A stretch of 64,000 nucleotides of DNA, from assembly GCF_036689815.1 (NCBI RefSeq), contig NZ_JBAHUR010000006.1, forward strand, positions 233,441 to 297,440, in the 5' to 3' direction. Both the position numbers and the translations under genes were made by a program. The notes under the pieces were generated by a model, which saw only the letters and a list, made by a program, of their open reading frames with translations, had not been told where the DNA came from and made no database searches. Source of the stretch: Magnetovibrio sp. PR-2 (GTDB taxonomy: Bacteria; Pseudomonadota; Alphaproteobacteria; Rhodospirillales; Magnetovibrionaceae). This document shows positions 51,270 to 61,129 of this stretch, piece after piece. Position 1 is the first letter of the stretch, and the number at the start of each line of letters is the position of its first letter.

Positions 51270-52637
51270 ATGTCTGACTTCGATTACGATCTGATCACCA
51301 TTGGTGCGGGCTCCGGCGGGGTTCGGGCTTCGCGCATGGCGGCGCAGACGGGCGCGCGAGTGGCTGTGGTGGAAGCCAGCCGTCCGGGCGGCACCTGTGT
51401 GATGCGCGGCTGTGTGCCGAAAAAATTGTTGGTGTATGCCTCCCAGTTCGCCACGTCGATTGAAGATTCCAAGGGCTTTGGCTGGGACGTCCCACGTCCG
51501 GACTTTGATTGGCCCCAGCTGATCAAAACCAAAAATGCCGAGCTGGATCGCCTCGAAGGCATTTATGGCCGCATCTTGCGTGAAAACGGTGTCGACTTGT
51601 TGAACGGTCACGGCACGGTTACGGGACCGAATAGTGTCGATGTGGACGGGAAAGAATTTACGGCGGAAAAAATCCTCATCGCCACGGGTGGCTGGCCGCA
51701 TTTGCCGGACGTGCCGGGGGCAGAGCACGCCATAACCTCCAACGAAGCGTTGGAACTGGAAAAGCTGCCCAAACGCCTTGTGATCGTGGGCGGTGGTTAT
51801 ATCGCGGTGGAATTTGCGGGTTTGTTTAACGCGCTGGGTGTGGACGTGACCATTATTATCCGGGCGGGCAACATTTTGCGCGGCTTTGACGACGACATTC
51901 GCGACACCTTGGCCCAGGAACTGGAAAAGGCCGGGATCTCCATTTTGCGCGAATGCGTGGTGCGCTCCATCGAACAAGAAGACGGCGGTTATTCCATCCG
52001 CCTGCACGGCACCGAAACCATCGATTGCGACCAAGTGTTCTATGCCACGGGCCGCCGCCCCAACACCAACGGCTTGGGCCTGGAAGAGGTCGGGGTTGCC
52101 TTGAGCGAGCATGGCGGAGTGAAGGTGGATGAGCATTTCCAAACTTCTGTACCGTCCATCTTTGCACTGGGCGACGTGATCGATCGCATTCAGCTGACCC
52201 CCGTCGCCATTAACGAAGGCATGGCGTTTGTGGACACCCAATTCAAAAACACGCCGCGCCCCATGGATTACGACAACGTGCCTGCAGCCGTGTTCAGCCA
52301 GCCCCCGGTGGGCACGGTCGGCTTGATGGAGCAAGAGGCCCGTCAGAACGGCGATGTGGACATCTACATGTCGCGTTTTCGCCCCATGAAGCACACCCTA
52401 TCTGGCCGCGACAGCCACGCTATGATGAAGCTGATCGTGGACCGTGAAAGCCAACGTGTGGTGGGCTGTCATATGGTTGGCGACGACGCGCCGGAAATTG
52501 TGCAAGGCTTTGCCGTGGCGCTCAAATGCGGCGCGACCAAGGCGCAGTTCGACGCCACGGTCGGCATTCACCCGACGGCTGCGGAAGAATTTGTGACGAT
52601 GCGCGAAAAATTACCGGAACATGACGAAGACGCTTAA
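51270..52637 (+). CDS. gor: Glutathione-disulfide reductase
   Basis: A 455-residue FAD/NAD(P) disulfide oxidoreductase. FAD-binding GAGSGGVRASRMAA, redox pair GGTCVMRGCVPKK (C43, C48), pyridine-nucleotide motif GGGYIAVEFAG and C-terminal HPTAAEE carrying the catalytic His/Glu. The CVxRGCVPKK form is the glutathione reductase type rather than lipoamide dehydrogenase. It keeps the glutathione pool reduced, which also supports copper and mercury tolerance. Lies 52 bp after gabD. Confidence 0.95.
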   Translation: MSDFDYDLITIGAGSGGVRASRMAAQTGARVAVVEASRPGGTCVMRGCVPKKLLVYASQFATSIEDSKGFGWDVPRPDFDWPQLIKTKNAELDRLEGIYGRILRENGVDLLNGHGTVTGPNSVDVDGKEFTAEKILIATGGWPHLPDVPGAEHAITSNEALELEKLPKRLVIVGGGYIAVEFAGLFNALGVDVTIIIRAGNILRGFDDDIRDTLAQELEKAGISILRECVVRSIEQEDGGYSIRLHGTETIDCDQVFYATGRRPNTNGLGLEEVGVALSEHGGVKVDEHFQTSVPSIFALGDVIDRIQLTPVAINEGMAFVDTQFKNTPRPMDYDNVPAAVFSQPPVGTVGLMEQEARQNGDVDIYMSRFRPMKHTLSGRDSHAMMKLIVDRESQRVVGCHMVGDDAPEIVQGFAVALKCGATKAQFDATVGIHPTAAEEFVTMREKLPEHDEDA

Positions 52638-52781
52638 CGCCACTTTTTCGTGAATTTTGCCACCTTTGCCCTGGAAAATTGGGGCAAAGCACGGTATCAC
52701 CTCGCTTCAAGCCTTTAGGACCTCCCCCGGTTTGACCTAAGGCACCATTTTAGGCAAACGAACGAAGTAAGGATCAGCGCC

Positions 52782-54137
52782 ATGTCCGACACCTGGACAC
52801 CCGCAAATTGGAGAAATAAAAACGGATTGCAGATGCCGACGTACCCCGATGCGGCGGCTGTAAATGCGGTTGAAGATCGCATCAGTGCATTCCCGCCGCT
52901 GGTTTCCGCCGGCGAAGCCCGCAAACTGAAAGCCAAGCTGGCCGACGTCGCCAATGGCGATGCGTTTTTGCTGCAAGGCGGCGACTGCGCGGAAAGCTTT
53001 GCAGAGTTTCATCCCGACGTGATCCGCGATACCTTCCGTGTGTTGCTGCAAATGGCCATCGTTCTGACCTATGGCTCTGGCATGCCCATCGTCAAGCTCG
53101 GTCGTATGGCCGGTCAGTTTGCCAAGCCGCGCTCAAGCGATACGGAAACCATCGATGGTGTCGAATTGCCGTCTTACCGCGGCGACATGGTCAACGGCAT
53201 GGAGTTCACCCCCGAATCCCGCATCCCCGATCCGGAACGTCTGGTTCAAGTTTACAACCAGTCGGCTTCAACTCTGAACTTCCTGCGCGCTTTGGCCTCG
53301 GGCGGTTATGCCGATTTGCACAAGGTGCAGCGCTGGAACTTGGGCTTCGTCGAAGACAATCCTTATGGCGAGCGTTACAAAGACATTTCCATCCGCATTC
53401 AAGAAGCGCTGGACTTCATGGGCGCGTGCGGCATGACGTCGCAAACCACCAAGCAAATCCGTGAGACCTCGTTCTTCACGTCTCACGAAGCGTTATTGCT
53501 GAACTACGAACAAGCCATGACCCGCGTGGATTCCATTTCCGGCGACTGGTACAACACGTCCGCCCACATGCTGTGGATCGGCGAGCGTACCCGCCAGCTG
53601 GACAACGCCCACGTGGACTTTATGGCCGGCATCCACAACCCGGTCGGTTGCAAAGTGGGCCCAAGCATGGACCCGGAGGAGTTGATCAAACTGATCGATG
53701 CCTTGAACCCGAACAACGAAGCGGGCCGTTTGACGTTGATCACGCGCATGGGCGCGGAAAAGATCGGCGATGTGTTGCCCAAATTGATCCGCAAGGTCGA
53801 AGCCGAAGGCCGCAAGGTGGTTTGGTCGTGCGATCCCATGCATTCGAACACCGTCAGCGCCAACGGCTACAAAACGCGGCACGTTGATGCGATCTTGGCC
53901 GAGGTCAAAGCGTTCTTCCAAGTGCACAAAGCCGAAGGCACGCACGCGGGTGGCGTTCACTTTGAAATGACCGGCCAAGACGTCACGGAATGTGTCGGCG
54001 GTGGTCAAGCCATCAAAGAAGCTAACTTAGGCGATCGCTATCACACACATTGCGACCCGCGTTTGAACGCGAGCCAAGCTTTGGAATTGGCGTTCTTGTT
54101 GGCCGAACAGCTCAAAGAAGAGCGCATGGGCGGCTAA
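52782..54137 (+). CDS. aroG: Class II 3-deoxy-D-arabino-heptulosonate 7-phosphate synthase
   Basis: A 451-residue protein with the class II (plant-like) DAHP synthase pattern: [11 protein letters not shown] with the metal Cys, [37 protein letters not shown] and [17 protein letters not shown]. It catalyses PEP plus erythrose-4-phosphate to DAHP, the entry to the shikimate pathway. AAGGAT precedes the ATG. A shared terminator separates it from the convergent zinc operon. Confidence 0.95.
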   Translation: MSDTWTPANWRNKNGLQMPTYPDAAAVNAVEDRISAFPPLVSAGEARKLKAKLADVANGDAFLLQGGDCAESFAEFHPDVIRDTFRVLLQMAIVLTYGSGMPIVKLGRMAGQFAKPRSSDTETIDGVELPSYRGDMVNGMEFTPESRIPDPERLVQVYNQSASTLNFLRALASGGYADLHKVQRWNLGFVEDNPYGERYKDISIRIQEALDFMGACGMTSQTTKQIRETSFFTSHEALLLNYEQAMTRVDSISGDWYNTSAHMLWIGERTRQLDNAHVDFMAGIHNPVGCKVGPSMDPEELIKLIDALNPNNEAGRLTLITRMGAEKIGDVLPKLIRKVEAEGRKVVWSCDPMHSNTVSANGYKTRHVDAILAEVKAFFQVHKAEGTHAGGVHFEMTGQDVTECVGGGQAIKEANLGDRYHTHCDPRLNASQALELAFLLAEQLKEERMGG

Positions 54138-54156
54138 GCTTTACGGTCATAGAAAT

Positions 54157-54189
54157 AAAAAAGGCGCTGGGCATCCCGGCGCCTTTTTT
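54157..54189 (+). terminator. Bidirectional rho-independent terminator
   Basis: AAAAAAGGCGC (54157-54167) pairs with GCGCCTTTTTT (54179-54189). The A-run and T-run let it serve both the DAHP synthase gene and the convergent DUF3299 gene. Confidence 0.92.
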
Positions 54190-54190
54190 C

Positions 54191-54712
54191 TTAGTCCACC
54201 TCGTAGCGGATAATCGTGTCGGCGTCTAAGACATAGCCCGCTTCGGCCAAGTCGGTGCTGACCAGATCAACGTTGAGCTTGCCCGTGACCCAGACCGGGT
54301 CGAACAATTCTTGCACGTTATAAATTTGATCGGTTTTGACGTAGATCACTTGGTTGGGCGGCGGAGGCGGCACGTGGATGCACGCGCCTAAGTACGGCAC
54401 CAACAAAAATTCGCGCACTTCGTTGGCTTCTAAGTCGGTGGGCACGACGAAGCCCGGAATGCGCACGGTTTGGCCGTCCATTTCGGGGATAACCGGATAG
54501 GCTTGGTCTTGCAGTTCGGTCCATTTGGCTTCGAACGCTTCGTCGGACAGGATGTCCATCTCGTCCGTTTCCAGCATGGCGTCCATTTGTGCTTGGACGT
54601 CTTCGGGCACGGGGCCGGCCAGCTCTTCCCACGTGATTTCACGCGGATCTCCGGCGAAAGCCGTTTGGGCCATCACCAGGACAGTGGCTAAAATAACAGC
54701 TGCAAAGCGCAA
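54191..54712 (-). CDS. Secreted DUF3299 protein
   Basis: A TTG at 54712 lies 10 nt after AGGAG; 173 residues. Sec signal cleaved near QTAFAGD. The conserved DUF3299 core GFVVPTDLEANEVREFLLVPYLGACIHVPPPPPNQ is near the middle; here its Cys and His stand in ACIHVPPP. The family is found beside MacB-type permeases in zinc-responsive loci. Last gene of the DUF2796-ABC operon. A periplasmic role in zinc acquisition is inferred from context. Confidence 0.88.
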   Translation of the reverse strand: MRFAAVILATVLVMAQTAFAGDPREITWEELAGPVPEDVQAQMDAMLETDEMDILSDEAFEAKWTELQDQAYPVIPEMDGQTVRIPGFVVPTDLEANEVREFLLVPYLGACIHVPPPPPNQVIYVKTDQIYNVQELFDPVWVTGKLNVDLVSTDLAEAGYVLDADTIIRYEVD

Positions 54713-54725
54713 GATTGAAAAACTC

Positions 54726-55985
54726 CTAAATGCGCACAATCAAACCGTCGGCGACAGACAGACGGTAGGCTCGCAACGCTGGCCATAAACCAACCAAAGC
54801 CCCAGCGAAGCTCACGACCATGACCAACAGAGCTTCGCGAGGGCCGGGCGGGGCTATGGTCAGATATAGGCCATACTGGGCTTCGATCCAAGGGGCGGTC
54901 AATCCCAACCCACCAAATGCCAACACCACGCCCAAGCACGACCCTGCGAGGGCAAGCAAGAAAGCTTCGGTCACGAATAAGGCGACAATATGGGTGGGCT
55001 TGGCCCCGACAGAGCGCAAAATCGCCATTTCCCGCCGGCGTTCATTGAGACCGGAAAGCAACATGGTCAACATCCCCAAGAGCCCCGCGACGATCACCAG
55101 CGCGCTGATGGCGATCAGCGCTTGTTCCGCAGCCCCCATCAAGCGCCACAAATCTTGCAACGCTACACCCGGCAAAATCGCCATGAGCGGTTCGCGGTTA
55201 TAGTCGTTGATGGCGCGTTGAAAGCGGAACACTTTCATTTTGGATTTGAGCCCCACTAAAGCCGCTGTGATGGCTTTGGGGTGGAGATCAACGCTGTGCA
55301 AGTCTTCAGGCGTTATGTTTTTCTGACCTGGGCTTGCGCGGGCTCCCCAGCCGACATGAATGGCTTCGATGCCTTCCAACGGCACGTGCAGGGTTTGATC
55401 GACGGGTGTACCGGTGGGCTCTAGAATGCCGACGACTTCGAACGGCATGTTGTCGTGATTGGCGAAGCTAACTTTTCCCAAACCATGGGCGATGACGATT
55501 TTTTGGCCGAGCTGATAGTTGAGCGAACGCGCGACCTCTGCGCCCACCACCACATCCAACACACCGTCAAATGTACGGCCTTGGCTAAGTGTCAGCGCAC
55601 GGTCGCGGCCATAGCGGAATTTGTCAAAATATGCGCCCGTCGTGCCCAATACACGAAAGCCTTTGTGGGAATCCCCCAGCGATAACGGCACAGCCCAAGC
55701 GGTTTCGGGACGGTTTTGAATGTATTCGAAGCTTTTCCAGGTGATGTTGTTGGTGGCGTTGCCGATGTGAAAGACGGAATAGAGCAACAGCTGCAATGGC
55801 CCCGTGCGCGCACCTGCGATGACATCGGTGCCGGAAATGGTGTTGGCAAAACCGTCGCGTGCGCCGGAGCGGATTTTGTCGACGCTCAAAAACAAGGTGA
55901 CGCTGACCATAATGGCGAACACGGTCAAAGCCGCGACGCTTTTGCGGTTGAGCAGACTGAGAAAGGCTAAGCGCAAGACGATCAT
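54726..55985 (-). CDS. MacB/FtsX-like ABC transporter permease
   Basis: A 419-residue protein with four membrane helices: one at the N-terminus (about 18-38), then a large extracytoplasmic domain, and three at the C-terminus (about 290-310, 335-360, 385-405), as in FtsX/MacB permeases. The start overlaps the ATPase stop (ATGA). These permeases work mechanically on periplasmic partners rather than moving solutes. With DUF2796 and DUF3299 partners it resembles Zur-controlled Zrg-type systems. Confidence 0.9.
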   Translation of the reverse strand: MIVLRLAFLSLLNRKSVAALTVFAIMVSVTLFLSVDKIRSGARDGFANTISGTDVIAGARTGPLQLLLYSVFHIGNATNNITWKSFEYIQNRPETAWAVPLSLGDSHKGFRVLGTTGAYFDKFRYGRDRALTLSQGRTFDGVLDVVVGAEVARSLNYQLGQKIVIAHGLGKVSFANHDNMPFEVVGILEPTGTPVDQTLHVPLEGIEAIHVGWGARASPGQKNITPEDLHSVDLHPKAITAALVGLKSKMKVFRFQRAINDYNREPLMAILPGVALQDLWRLMGAAEQALIAISALVIVAGLLGMLTMLLSGLNERRREMAILRSVGAKPTHIVALFVTEAFLLALAGSCLGVVLAFGGLGLTAPWIEAQYGLYLTIAPPGPREALLVMVVSFAGALVGLWPALRAYRLSVADGLIVRI

Positions 55986-56698
55986 GTGAGAACTCCTGCG
56001 CCGTTGATCTCTTCTAAGTGCACGGAGCGGGTGAAGTTTGCCTCTAAGCTTGCGTCGTGGCTCACGAACAAAAGGTTGGCCCCGGTGTCTTCAAGCTCGC
56101 GAAACAACAACTCCAAAAACGCATGGCGGGCCTCGGCATCCAAGGCGGACGTGGGTTCGTCCGCGATGATCAATTCCGGCCCGCCCATCAACGCGCGTGC
56201 GACGGCGACGCGTTGTTGCTGGCCGACGCTCAAGCGGCTTACGGGCTGTGCGGTCAAGGCTTTGACGTCAAGGGCTAAGTGATCCAACAATCGTGCCGCC
56301 TCGCTTTCGAGGGTGTTGGAACGGGATAAGGCTTTAGCCTTGCGCGCAGGCGAAAATTTGCACGGCAGGGTGACGTTGTCGATCAATGACAGATACGGGA
56401 TCAGATTGAAGATCTGAAACACCACGCCGATGTGTTGGGCGCGAAAGGCGTCGCGCTTCCAAGAGGACATCCGGTTGATGGGCTCCCCCATGACCGAGAC
56501 GTCACCGCTTTGTGGTGCGATGACGCCCGCTATGCAATTGAGCAGCGTGGTTTTGCCGCTGCCGGAATTGCCCTTGATGAACAAGCGCTCCCTAGGGCTT
56601 AAGGAAAGGTCCGCGATGTCCAATACGTCTGTATCGTGGCCGGGCCAGCGAAAACGCAGATCGGAAATGTTTACGACCGGTGTGTGACTTTGGGACAC
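55982..56698 (-). CDS. ABC transporter ATP-binding protein (MacB/LolD type)
   Basis: A GTG at 56698 has GGAGG at 7 nt (238 residues). Walker A GNSGSGKT, Q-loop VFQIFNLIPYLS, signature LSVGQQQR, Walker B LIIADEPTSALD and the H-loop VSHD are all present. It energises the FtsX-like permease encoded next (4-bp overlap). It is the second gene of the zinc-type operon, 16 bp after DUF2796. Confidence 0.94.
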   Translation of the reverse strand: MSQSHTPVVNISDLRFRWPGHDTDVLDIADLSLSPRERLFIKGNSGSGKTTLLNCIAGVIAPQSGDVSVMGEPINRMSSWKRDAFRAQHIGVVFQIFNLIPYLSLIDNVTLPCKFSPARKAKALSRSNTLESEAARLLDHLALDVKALTAQPVSRLSVGQQQRVAVARALMGGPELIIADEPTSALDAEARHAFLELLFRELEDTGANLLFVSHDASLEANFTRSVHLEEINGAGVLT

Positions 56699-56714
56699 CA
56701 GGGACCCTCCAGGC

Positions 56715-57275
56715 TTAAAAACCAATTTTGGCGTTGTTCGGTTCCAGTTCGCCGCCCATCTGGCCTTTGGGGCCGAACACTTGAAAATCGACGTCTTCCA
56801 AGGTGGGGAAGGTGGCGAACGCTTTGACGCTTAGAGTATCGAATTTTTGGGGCGCTTCGCAATGGAAGTGATATTCGGCCATGAATTCCGAGTGCGTTTC
56901 GCCTTCGTACTCGTGCTCATCCGCGTTTTTCTGATCATGTTCGTCTTGAAACGGTGATGTGATGTGCGCGTCTTCCTGTGTGCAAAGAGCTGCGGCAGGC
57001 AGTTCAACGATGTTTGTGGCGTCTTTCAGTTTGTCCAGGGCTTGGTCCACGCGTTCGTGTTGTTCGTGATTTTCCGGTGCGTGTTCAAAGCCCACGACGT
57101 CCATGCCGGACAGGCGCATCTCGACCAACAGCTCATTGCCTTCCAAGGCGACCATCAACTCACCCGCGCCGTGTTCGTGGGCGTCTAAGTGTTTGTGGCC
57201 TTCCTCGGCCAAGACGGTAGGGGCTTGAAATGCGGCTAGGGAGAGGGCAAGAGCAGAAATATAGAGCGGGCGCAT
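56715..57275 (-). CDS. DUF2796 (ZrgA-like) periplasmic zinc-binding protein
   Basis: A 186-residue protein. Sec signal (cleaved near TVLAEEG), then HKHLDAHEHGAGELMVALEGNEL, the DUF2796 start, and a His/Asp/Glu-rich variable loop (DEHDQKNADEHEYEGETHSE). Further AEYHFHCEAP lies before the C-terminal strand region. ZrgA of Vibrio is the described relative: a zinc-regulated periplasmic protein working with an ABC system. A Zur-type palindrome lies 92 bp upstream, supporting expression in zinc shortage. Confidence 0.9.
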   Translation of the reverse strand: MRPLYISALALSLAAFQAPTVLAEEGHKHLDAHEHGAGELMVALEGNELLVEMRLSGMDVVGFEHAPENHEQHERVDQALDKLKDATNIVELPAAALCTQEDAHITSPFQDEHDQKNADEHEYEGETHSEFMAEYHFHCEAPQKFDTLSVKAFATFPTLEDVDFQVFGPKGQMGGELEPNNAKIGF

Positions 57276-57367
57276 GAGAAAACCTTTTCTTCAAACGGGT
57301 ACGGTACGGGACGTCATCACCACAATCGAACCATTTTGAACACGGGATTGGGGGTGATTTCGTGACA

Positions 57368-57383
57368 TTATGTTATAACATAA
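57368..57383. promoter_or_regulatory. Zur-type operator
   Basis: TTATGTTATAACATAA is a perfect 16-bp palindrome, and the surrounding ACATTATGTTATAACATAAC extends towards the Zur consensus (GAAATGTTATANTATAACATTTC in enterobacteria). It lies in the promoter region of the DUF2796 operon. Which nucleotides contact Zur in this organism is unknown. Confidence 0.82.
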
Positions 57384-57439
57384 CATTTCATGGCCGGGCT
57401 GCGTTCGTCAAGGGTCTTGGGCAGGCTTTGAGTTGAGTT

Positions 57440-58240
57440 TTAATCGAAGCGCGCGATGATTTCTTTGAGCGTTTCGCGATCGGCGTCGGGATTGCGCTCG
57501 AATAAGTGGCGCCACGCTAAATCATCATTGAGGGCTTTTTTCAAATCTTGCAGCATGCTGTGCATCAAGATATGCAAAGTCCGCTTGCCCAGCTCCCAGT
57601 TTTCGTCAGTGGCCCCTTCTTGGGCTGGGGCGAGGTGACTGTTGATAATGCCCATAAACCAATCTATGCGCTGGTCCGTTTGCTCAAAGCTTTCGGCAAT
57701 GGCGAGTTCCGCGTCCAAAATGATGTCGTGGATTTCGGCGTCTTTATCGACCAGCACCCAGTTGACGGGCAGCTGGCCTTTCATCACCCGCTCGACCGCC
57801 ATGTCGGAGCGTTTGTGATAAAATTCCAACTTTTCGGGCCCCAACATCATATTCACGGTGAGAAAAAAGCCCGGCAACATGCGTCTGGAAATTGATCCAT
57901 GGAGTTGACCGTCTTCTTGACGCTGGATGAACAGGTTTTCGAAGCGTTTGACCAATAAGCGATCAAAGGCGGGGCGTTTGATGGAAAACCACTTGAGCTC
58001 TTCTTGTTCGCGCTCAGAGTCCAGCATGGCCTGTTCAAATACGCGGGTGAGCTGTTCGGTTTTGGCCAAAAAGTCGGTGTTGAGCTGACGGACATGCTGG
58101 ATGGTGAGGTGTCCATCGTGCTTTTGCAGTTCTTCTTGCAGGCGTTCGGAAAACGCAGCAACCACAGCTTGCGCCAAGGCGTGCGAGCGCGCATGGCGGC
58201 GTTGTTGCGACAACTCTGTTGGTACTTTCGGCGTGGTCAT
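57440..58240 (-). CDS. Uncharacterised protein, paralogue A of a tandem pair
   Basis: A 266-residue soluble helical protein without signal or membrane segment. It shares ISRRMLPGFF, a long helical middle and GIINSHLAPAQEG followed by MLQDLKKAL with the protein encoded just upstream (58369). No domain family recognised. The conserved RxxLPGxF and NSxLAPAQE motifs define the pair. The weak ribosome site and separate promoter suggest independent expression. Confidence 0.78.
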   Translation of the reverse strand: MTTPKVPTELSQQRRHARSHALAQAVVAAFSERLQEELQKHDGHLTIQHVRQLNTDFLAKTEQLTRVFEQAMLDSEREQEELKWFSIKRPAFDRLLVKRFENLFIQRQEDGQLHGSISRRMLPGFFLTVNMMLGPEKLEFYHKRSDMAVERVMKGQLPVNWVLVDKDAEIHDIILDAELAIAESFEQTDQRIDWFMGIINSHLAPAQEGATDENWELGKRTLHILMHSMLQDLKKALNDDLAWRHLFERNPDADRETLKEIIARFD

Positions 58241-58368
58241 TGGTTATTGGTCATTGATCTGGCATCCTTCCCCGCGCACGCGCGTGCGCCCAGACGAAAC
58301 TAACCACTTGGGCAGGGGAAATCTATCGGAATTTGTCCGAAGAATGCGTTTGGGTCACAGCGCTGAGA

Positions 58369-59199
58369 TTAGACCTCGGCTTTGTCCAGCGTGCGCATCA
58401 AGGCCAAAAGACCACGCGCTTGTTGGTTGCCGTAACGTTGGGACAATTGCGCGACGCTATCTTTGTCTTTCAGCTGCTTTTTCAAATCCTTGAACAAAAG
58501 CCGCAAAACGCGGATCAAGCCCGCTTCGTCCAATTGCCATTCATGAACCGCCGGACCTTCGAACAGGTACTCTTGCGCAGGGGCGAGCTCTGAATTGATC
58601 AGGGTCATCATCCACGTCATGCGGCGCATGGGATTGGCAAAGTGCGGGATGAGAGCAACCAGCAGATCATTGATGGCTTCATTGGTTGCGGGATCGTTAT
58701 ACAGGTCTTCCCACACCAGTTCGTTATGTCCCTGTTCGAGCGTGTTGATCAGGTCCATGCACGTGTCATGAGCACTGTCGAAGGTTTCGACACCGACCAT
58801 TTTTTCCAACGTGATGAACAAACCGGGCAGAATGCGGCGCGAAACATAAGGGCCTGCTTCGTTCAATTCGCCTTCAGTCGCAAACAGCGCACTGATGCGA
58901 TGCGTCAAAGCACGCCTAAACGGATAACGGCGATTGGGGTCGAACACTTCGCGTTCGTAGCGGTTCACGCAACGTTGGAAGTGAACCTTGTAGGGTTCTT
59001 GATCGGCAAAAACATTGTTGGTTTTGTAATCCGTCAAAAAGCCACGAATGTCGCTCACCGTCACGCCTTCTTCAGACGTTTCGATCAGGTTGATCAAGCG
59101 CTCTGTGTAATCATCAAGCACGGTCAGTGCCATTTCTTGGCATAGCGTGCTGCCGGACTTTTCATCCTCGTCCGAAGGAATTGCGGATACCATGTTCAT
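58369..59199 (-). CDS. Uncharacterised protein, paralogue B of a tandem pair
   Basis: The ATG at 59199 follows AGGTGG (276 residues). A soluble helical protein with SRRILPGLFITLEKMVG and TLINSELAPAQE ... LFKDLKKQL in the same order as paralogue A (57440), so the two arose by duplication. It has an extra acidic N-terminus (PSDEDEKSG). No family recognised. Position between the zinc operon and nadE gives no function. Confidence 0.78.
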   Translation of the reverse strand: MNMVSAIPSDEDEKSGSTLCQEMALTVLDDYTERLINLIETSEEGVTVSDIRGFLTDYKTNNVFADQEPYKVHFQRCVNRYEREVFDPNRRYPFRRALTHRISALFATEGELNEAGPYVSRRILPGLFITLEKMVGVETFDSAHDTCMDLINTLEQGHNELVWEDLYNDPATNEAINDLLVALIPHFANPMRRMTWMMTLINSELAPAQEYLFEGPAVHEWQLDEAGLIRVLRLLFKDLKKQLKDKDSVAQLSQRYGNQQARGLLALMRTLDKAEV

Positions 59200-59303
59200 G
59201 TGTGCCCACCTGACCCCACCTGACCCCATCGCGGATTCTTGCGCGGGTTCTTGTATTTATATTACGATAAACAGCTCATTGTCGTAATTATTTTAGACTA
59301 TTT

Positions 59304-59312
59304 TGGTATAAT
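59304..59312 (+). promoter_or_regulatory. Extended -10 promoter upstream of nadE
   Basis: TGGTATAAT is a TGn-extended -10 with a consensus TATAAT (59307-59312). The -35 region is weak. It lies about 150 bp before the nadE ATG, on the same strand. Confidence 0.55.
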
Positions 59313-59461
59313 AGCCCAGAAAAATTGTAAGCGTTCTGCGGCTTTGGCGCGTTGACTTGAGAGCTGCCCGGGCCTACCTTCCGGCCAATCGGCCTCTTCT
59401 TGTGTCTCAGTGCACGCAAATGGGCGTTTATTAATTTCCTTGAATGCCTTAGAAAACCAAC

Positions 59462-61117
59462 ATGACAGAACCGTTGACCATTGCCCTGGCCCAAATTAAC
59501 CCCACCGTTGGCGACATTGACGCCAATGTGGCTTTGGTGCGTGCGGCCCGTGAACGCGGGGCAGAGCAGGGTGCCGATTTGGTGATGACGGGTGAGCTGG
59601 TGATTTCCGGCTATCCCCCTGAAGATCTGGTTTTGAAGGCCAGCTTCCAAGAGGCTATCAAAGATGCGGTGATGGGCTTGGCCAAAGACACCGTTGGGGA
59701 TGGCCCGGGCTTGCTGATCAGCGCCCCTTGGGTCGAAGACGACAATCTGTATAACGCGGCGCTCTTGTTGGACGACGGTATCGTCAAGGCGGTGGTGCCG
59801 AAATACGCGTTGCCGAACTACGGCGTGTTCGATGAAAAGCGTTTATTTGCGCCTGCTGACAAACTGGGTGCCGTCGCTTTTCGCGGCATTCGTTTGGGCG
59901 TGATGACGTGCGAAGACATGTGGGTGTCCGAGGTCTCCCAATCGTTGATGCAAGATGGGGCTGAGGTTTTGTTGGTGCTCAACGGTTCGCCCTTTGAAAT
60001 GGACAAGCGCGACGTGCGTCTGGATTACGCCCAAAAGCGGGTCAAGGAAACCGGCTTGGCATTGGTTTACGTCAATCAAGTTGGCGGTCAGGATGAACTG
60101 GTGTTTGACGGGTCGTCCTTTGTCCTGAACTCCCAAGGCGAGGTCACCTGCCATCTTTCCGCGTTTGAAAGTACGGTTGCGACCCAAGAGTTTCACTGGA
60201 ACGAAGACACCTTGTGCCCCGGGACCGCAACCCTTGTGCCGGACTTAGATGACAACGAAGCCATCTACCAGGCATTGGTGTTGGGCTTACAAGACTACGT
60301 CAACAAAAACAATTTCCCCGGCGTCATGATCGGTATGTCCGGCGGCGTCGACAGTGCCATCACCGCAGCCGTTGCCGTTGACGCGTTGGGGCCGGAACGT
60401 GTGCATCTGGTGATGATGCCGTCGCCCTATACCTCTCAAGACAGCCTGGACGATGCCGTTGAGGCTGCACGCTTGTTGGGCACTAAGCTCGACGAAATCG
60501 CCATTGAACCTGCCATGGAAGCCTTTGGCGGGATGTTGTCCGGACAGTTTAACGAGACCGCAGCCGACACCACCGAAGAAAACATCCAGGCGCGTTCGCG
60601 TGGTCTGATCTTGATGGCGATTTCCAACAAGTTCGGCTACATGGTGGTTTCGACCGGCAACAAATCGGAAATGTCGGTGGGCTATGCGACCCTATATGGG
60701 GATATGTGCGGCGGCTACAACATTTTGAAAGACGTCTACAAAACCCGTGTGTACGAGCTGTGCACATGGCGCAACATCCATTATGCAGACATGTTCAAAG
60801 GCCCCCAAGGCCTAGTGGTGCCGACCAACATCATCACCAAAGCCCCGTCTGCGGAACTCAAGCCTGATCAAACCGATCAAGACACCTTGCCGCCCTATGA
60901 CGACTTGGACGATATGTTGTATTGTTTGGTCGAAGAAGAAATGCCCGTGCGCGACATTGTCCAGCGCGGTTACGACGCGGCGGTTGTCGAAAGGGTCTGG
61001 CGCATGCTGGACCGGGCGGAGTACAAACGCCGTCAAGCGCCGCCGGGCGTAAAAATTACATCACGAGCCTTTGGCCGGGATCGTCGTTATCCGTTGACCA
61101 ATGGTTTCACTGCTTAA
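59462..61117 (+). CDS. nadE: Glutamine-dependent NAD+ synthetase
   Basis: In this 551-residue enzyme the N-terminal nitrilase-type glutaminase (about 1-250) has the catalytic E45, K114 and C150 (GVMTCEDMW). The C-terminal ATP-pyrophosphatase synthetase domain has the P-loop SGGVDSA and the GNKSEMSVGY motif. It turns deamido-NAD into NAD using glutamine nitrogen. Full length for the fused type. Followed 12 bp later by gltX. Confidence 0.96.
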   Translation: MTEPLTIALAQINPTVGDIDANVALVRAARERGAEQGADLVMTGELVISGYPPEDLVLKASFQEAIKDAVMGLAKDTVGDGPGLLISAPWVEDDNLYNAALLLDDGIVKAVVPKYALPNYGVFDEKRLFAPADKLGAVAFRGIRLGVMTCEDMWVSEVSQSLMQDGAEVLLVLNGSPFEMDKRDVRLDYAQKRVKETGLALVYVNQVGGQDELVFDGSSFVLNSQGEVTCHLSAFESTVATQEFHWNEDTLCPGTATLVPDLDDNEAIYQALVLGLQDYVNKNNFPGVMIGMSGGVDSAITAAVAVDALGPERVHLVMMPSPYTSQDSLDDAVEAARLLGTKLDEIAIEPAMEAFGGMLSGQFNETAADTTEENIQARSRGLILMAISNKFGYMVVSTGNKSEMSVGYATLYGDMCGGYNILKDVYKTRVYELCTWRNIHYADMFKGPQGLVVPTNIITKAPSAELKPDQTDQDTLPPYDDLDDMLYCLVEEEMPVRDIVQRGYDAAVVERVWRMLDRAEYKRRQAPPGVKITSRAFGRDRRYPLTNGFTA

Positions 61118-61129
61118 GAAGAAAAACAT

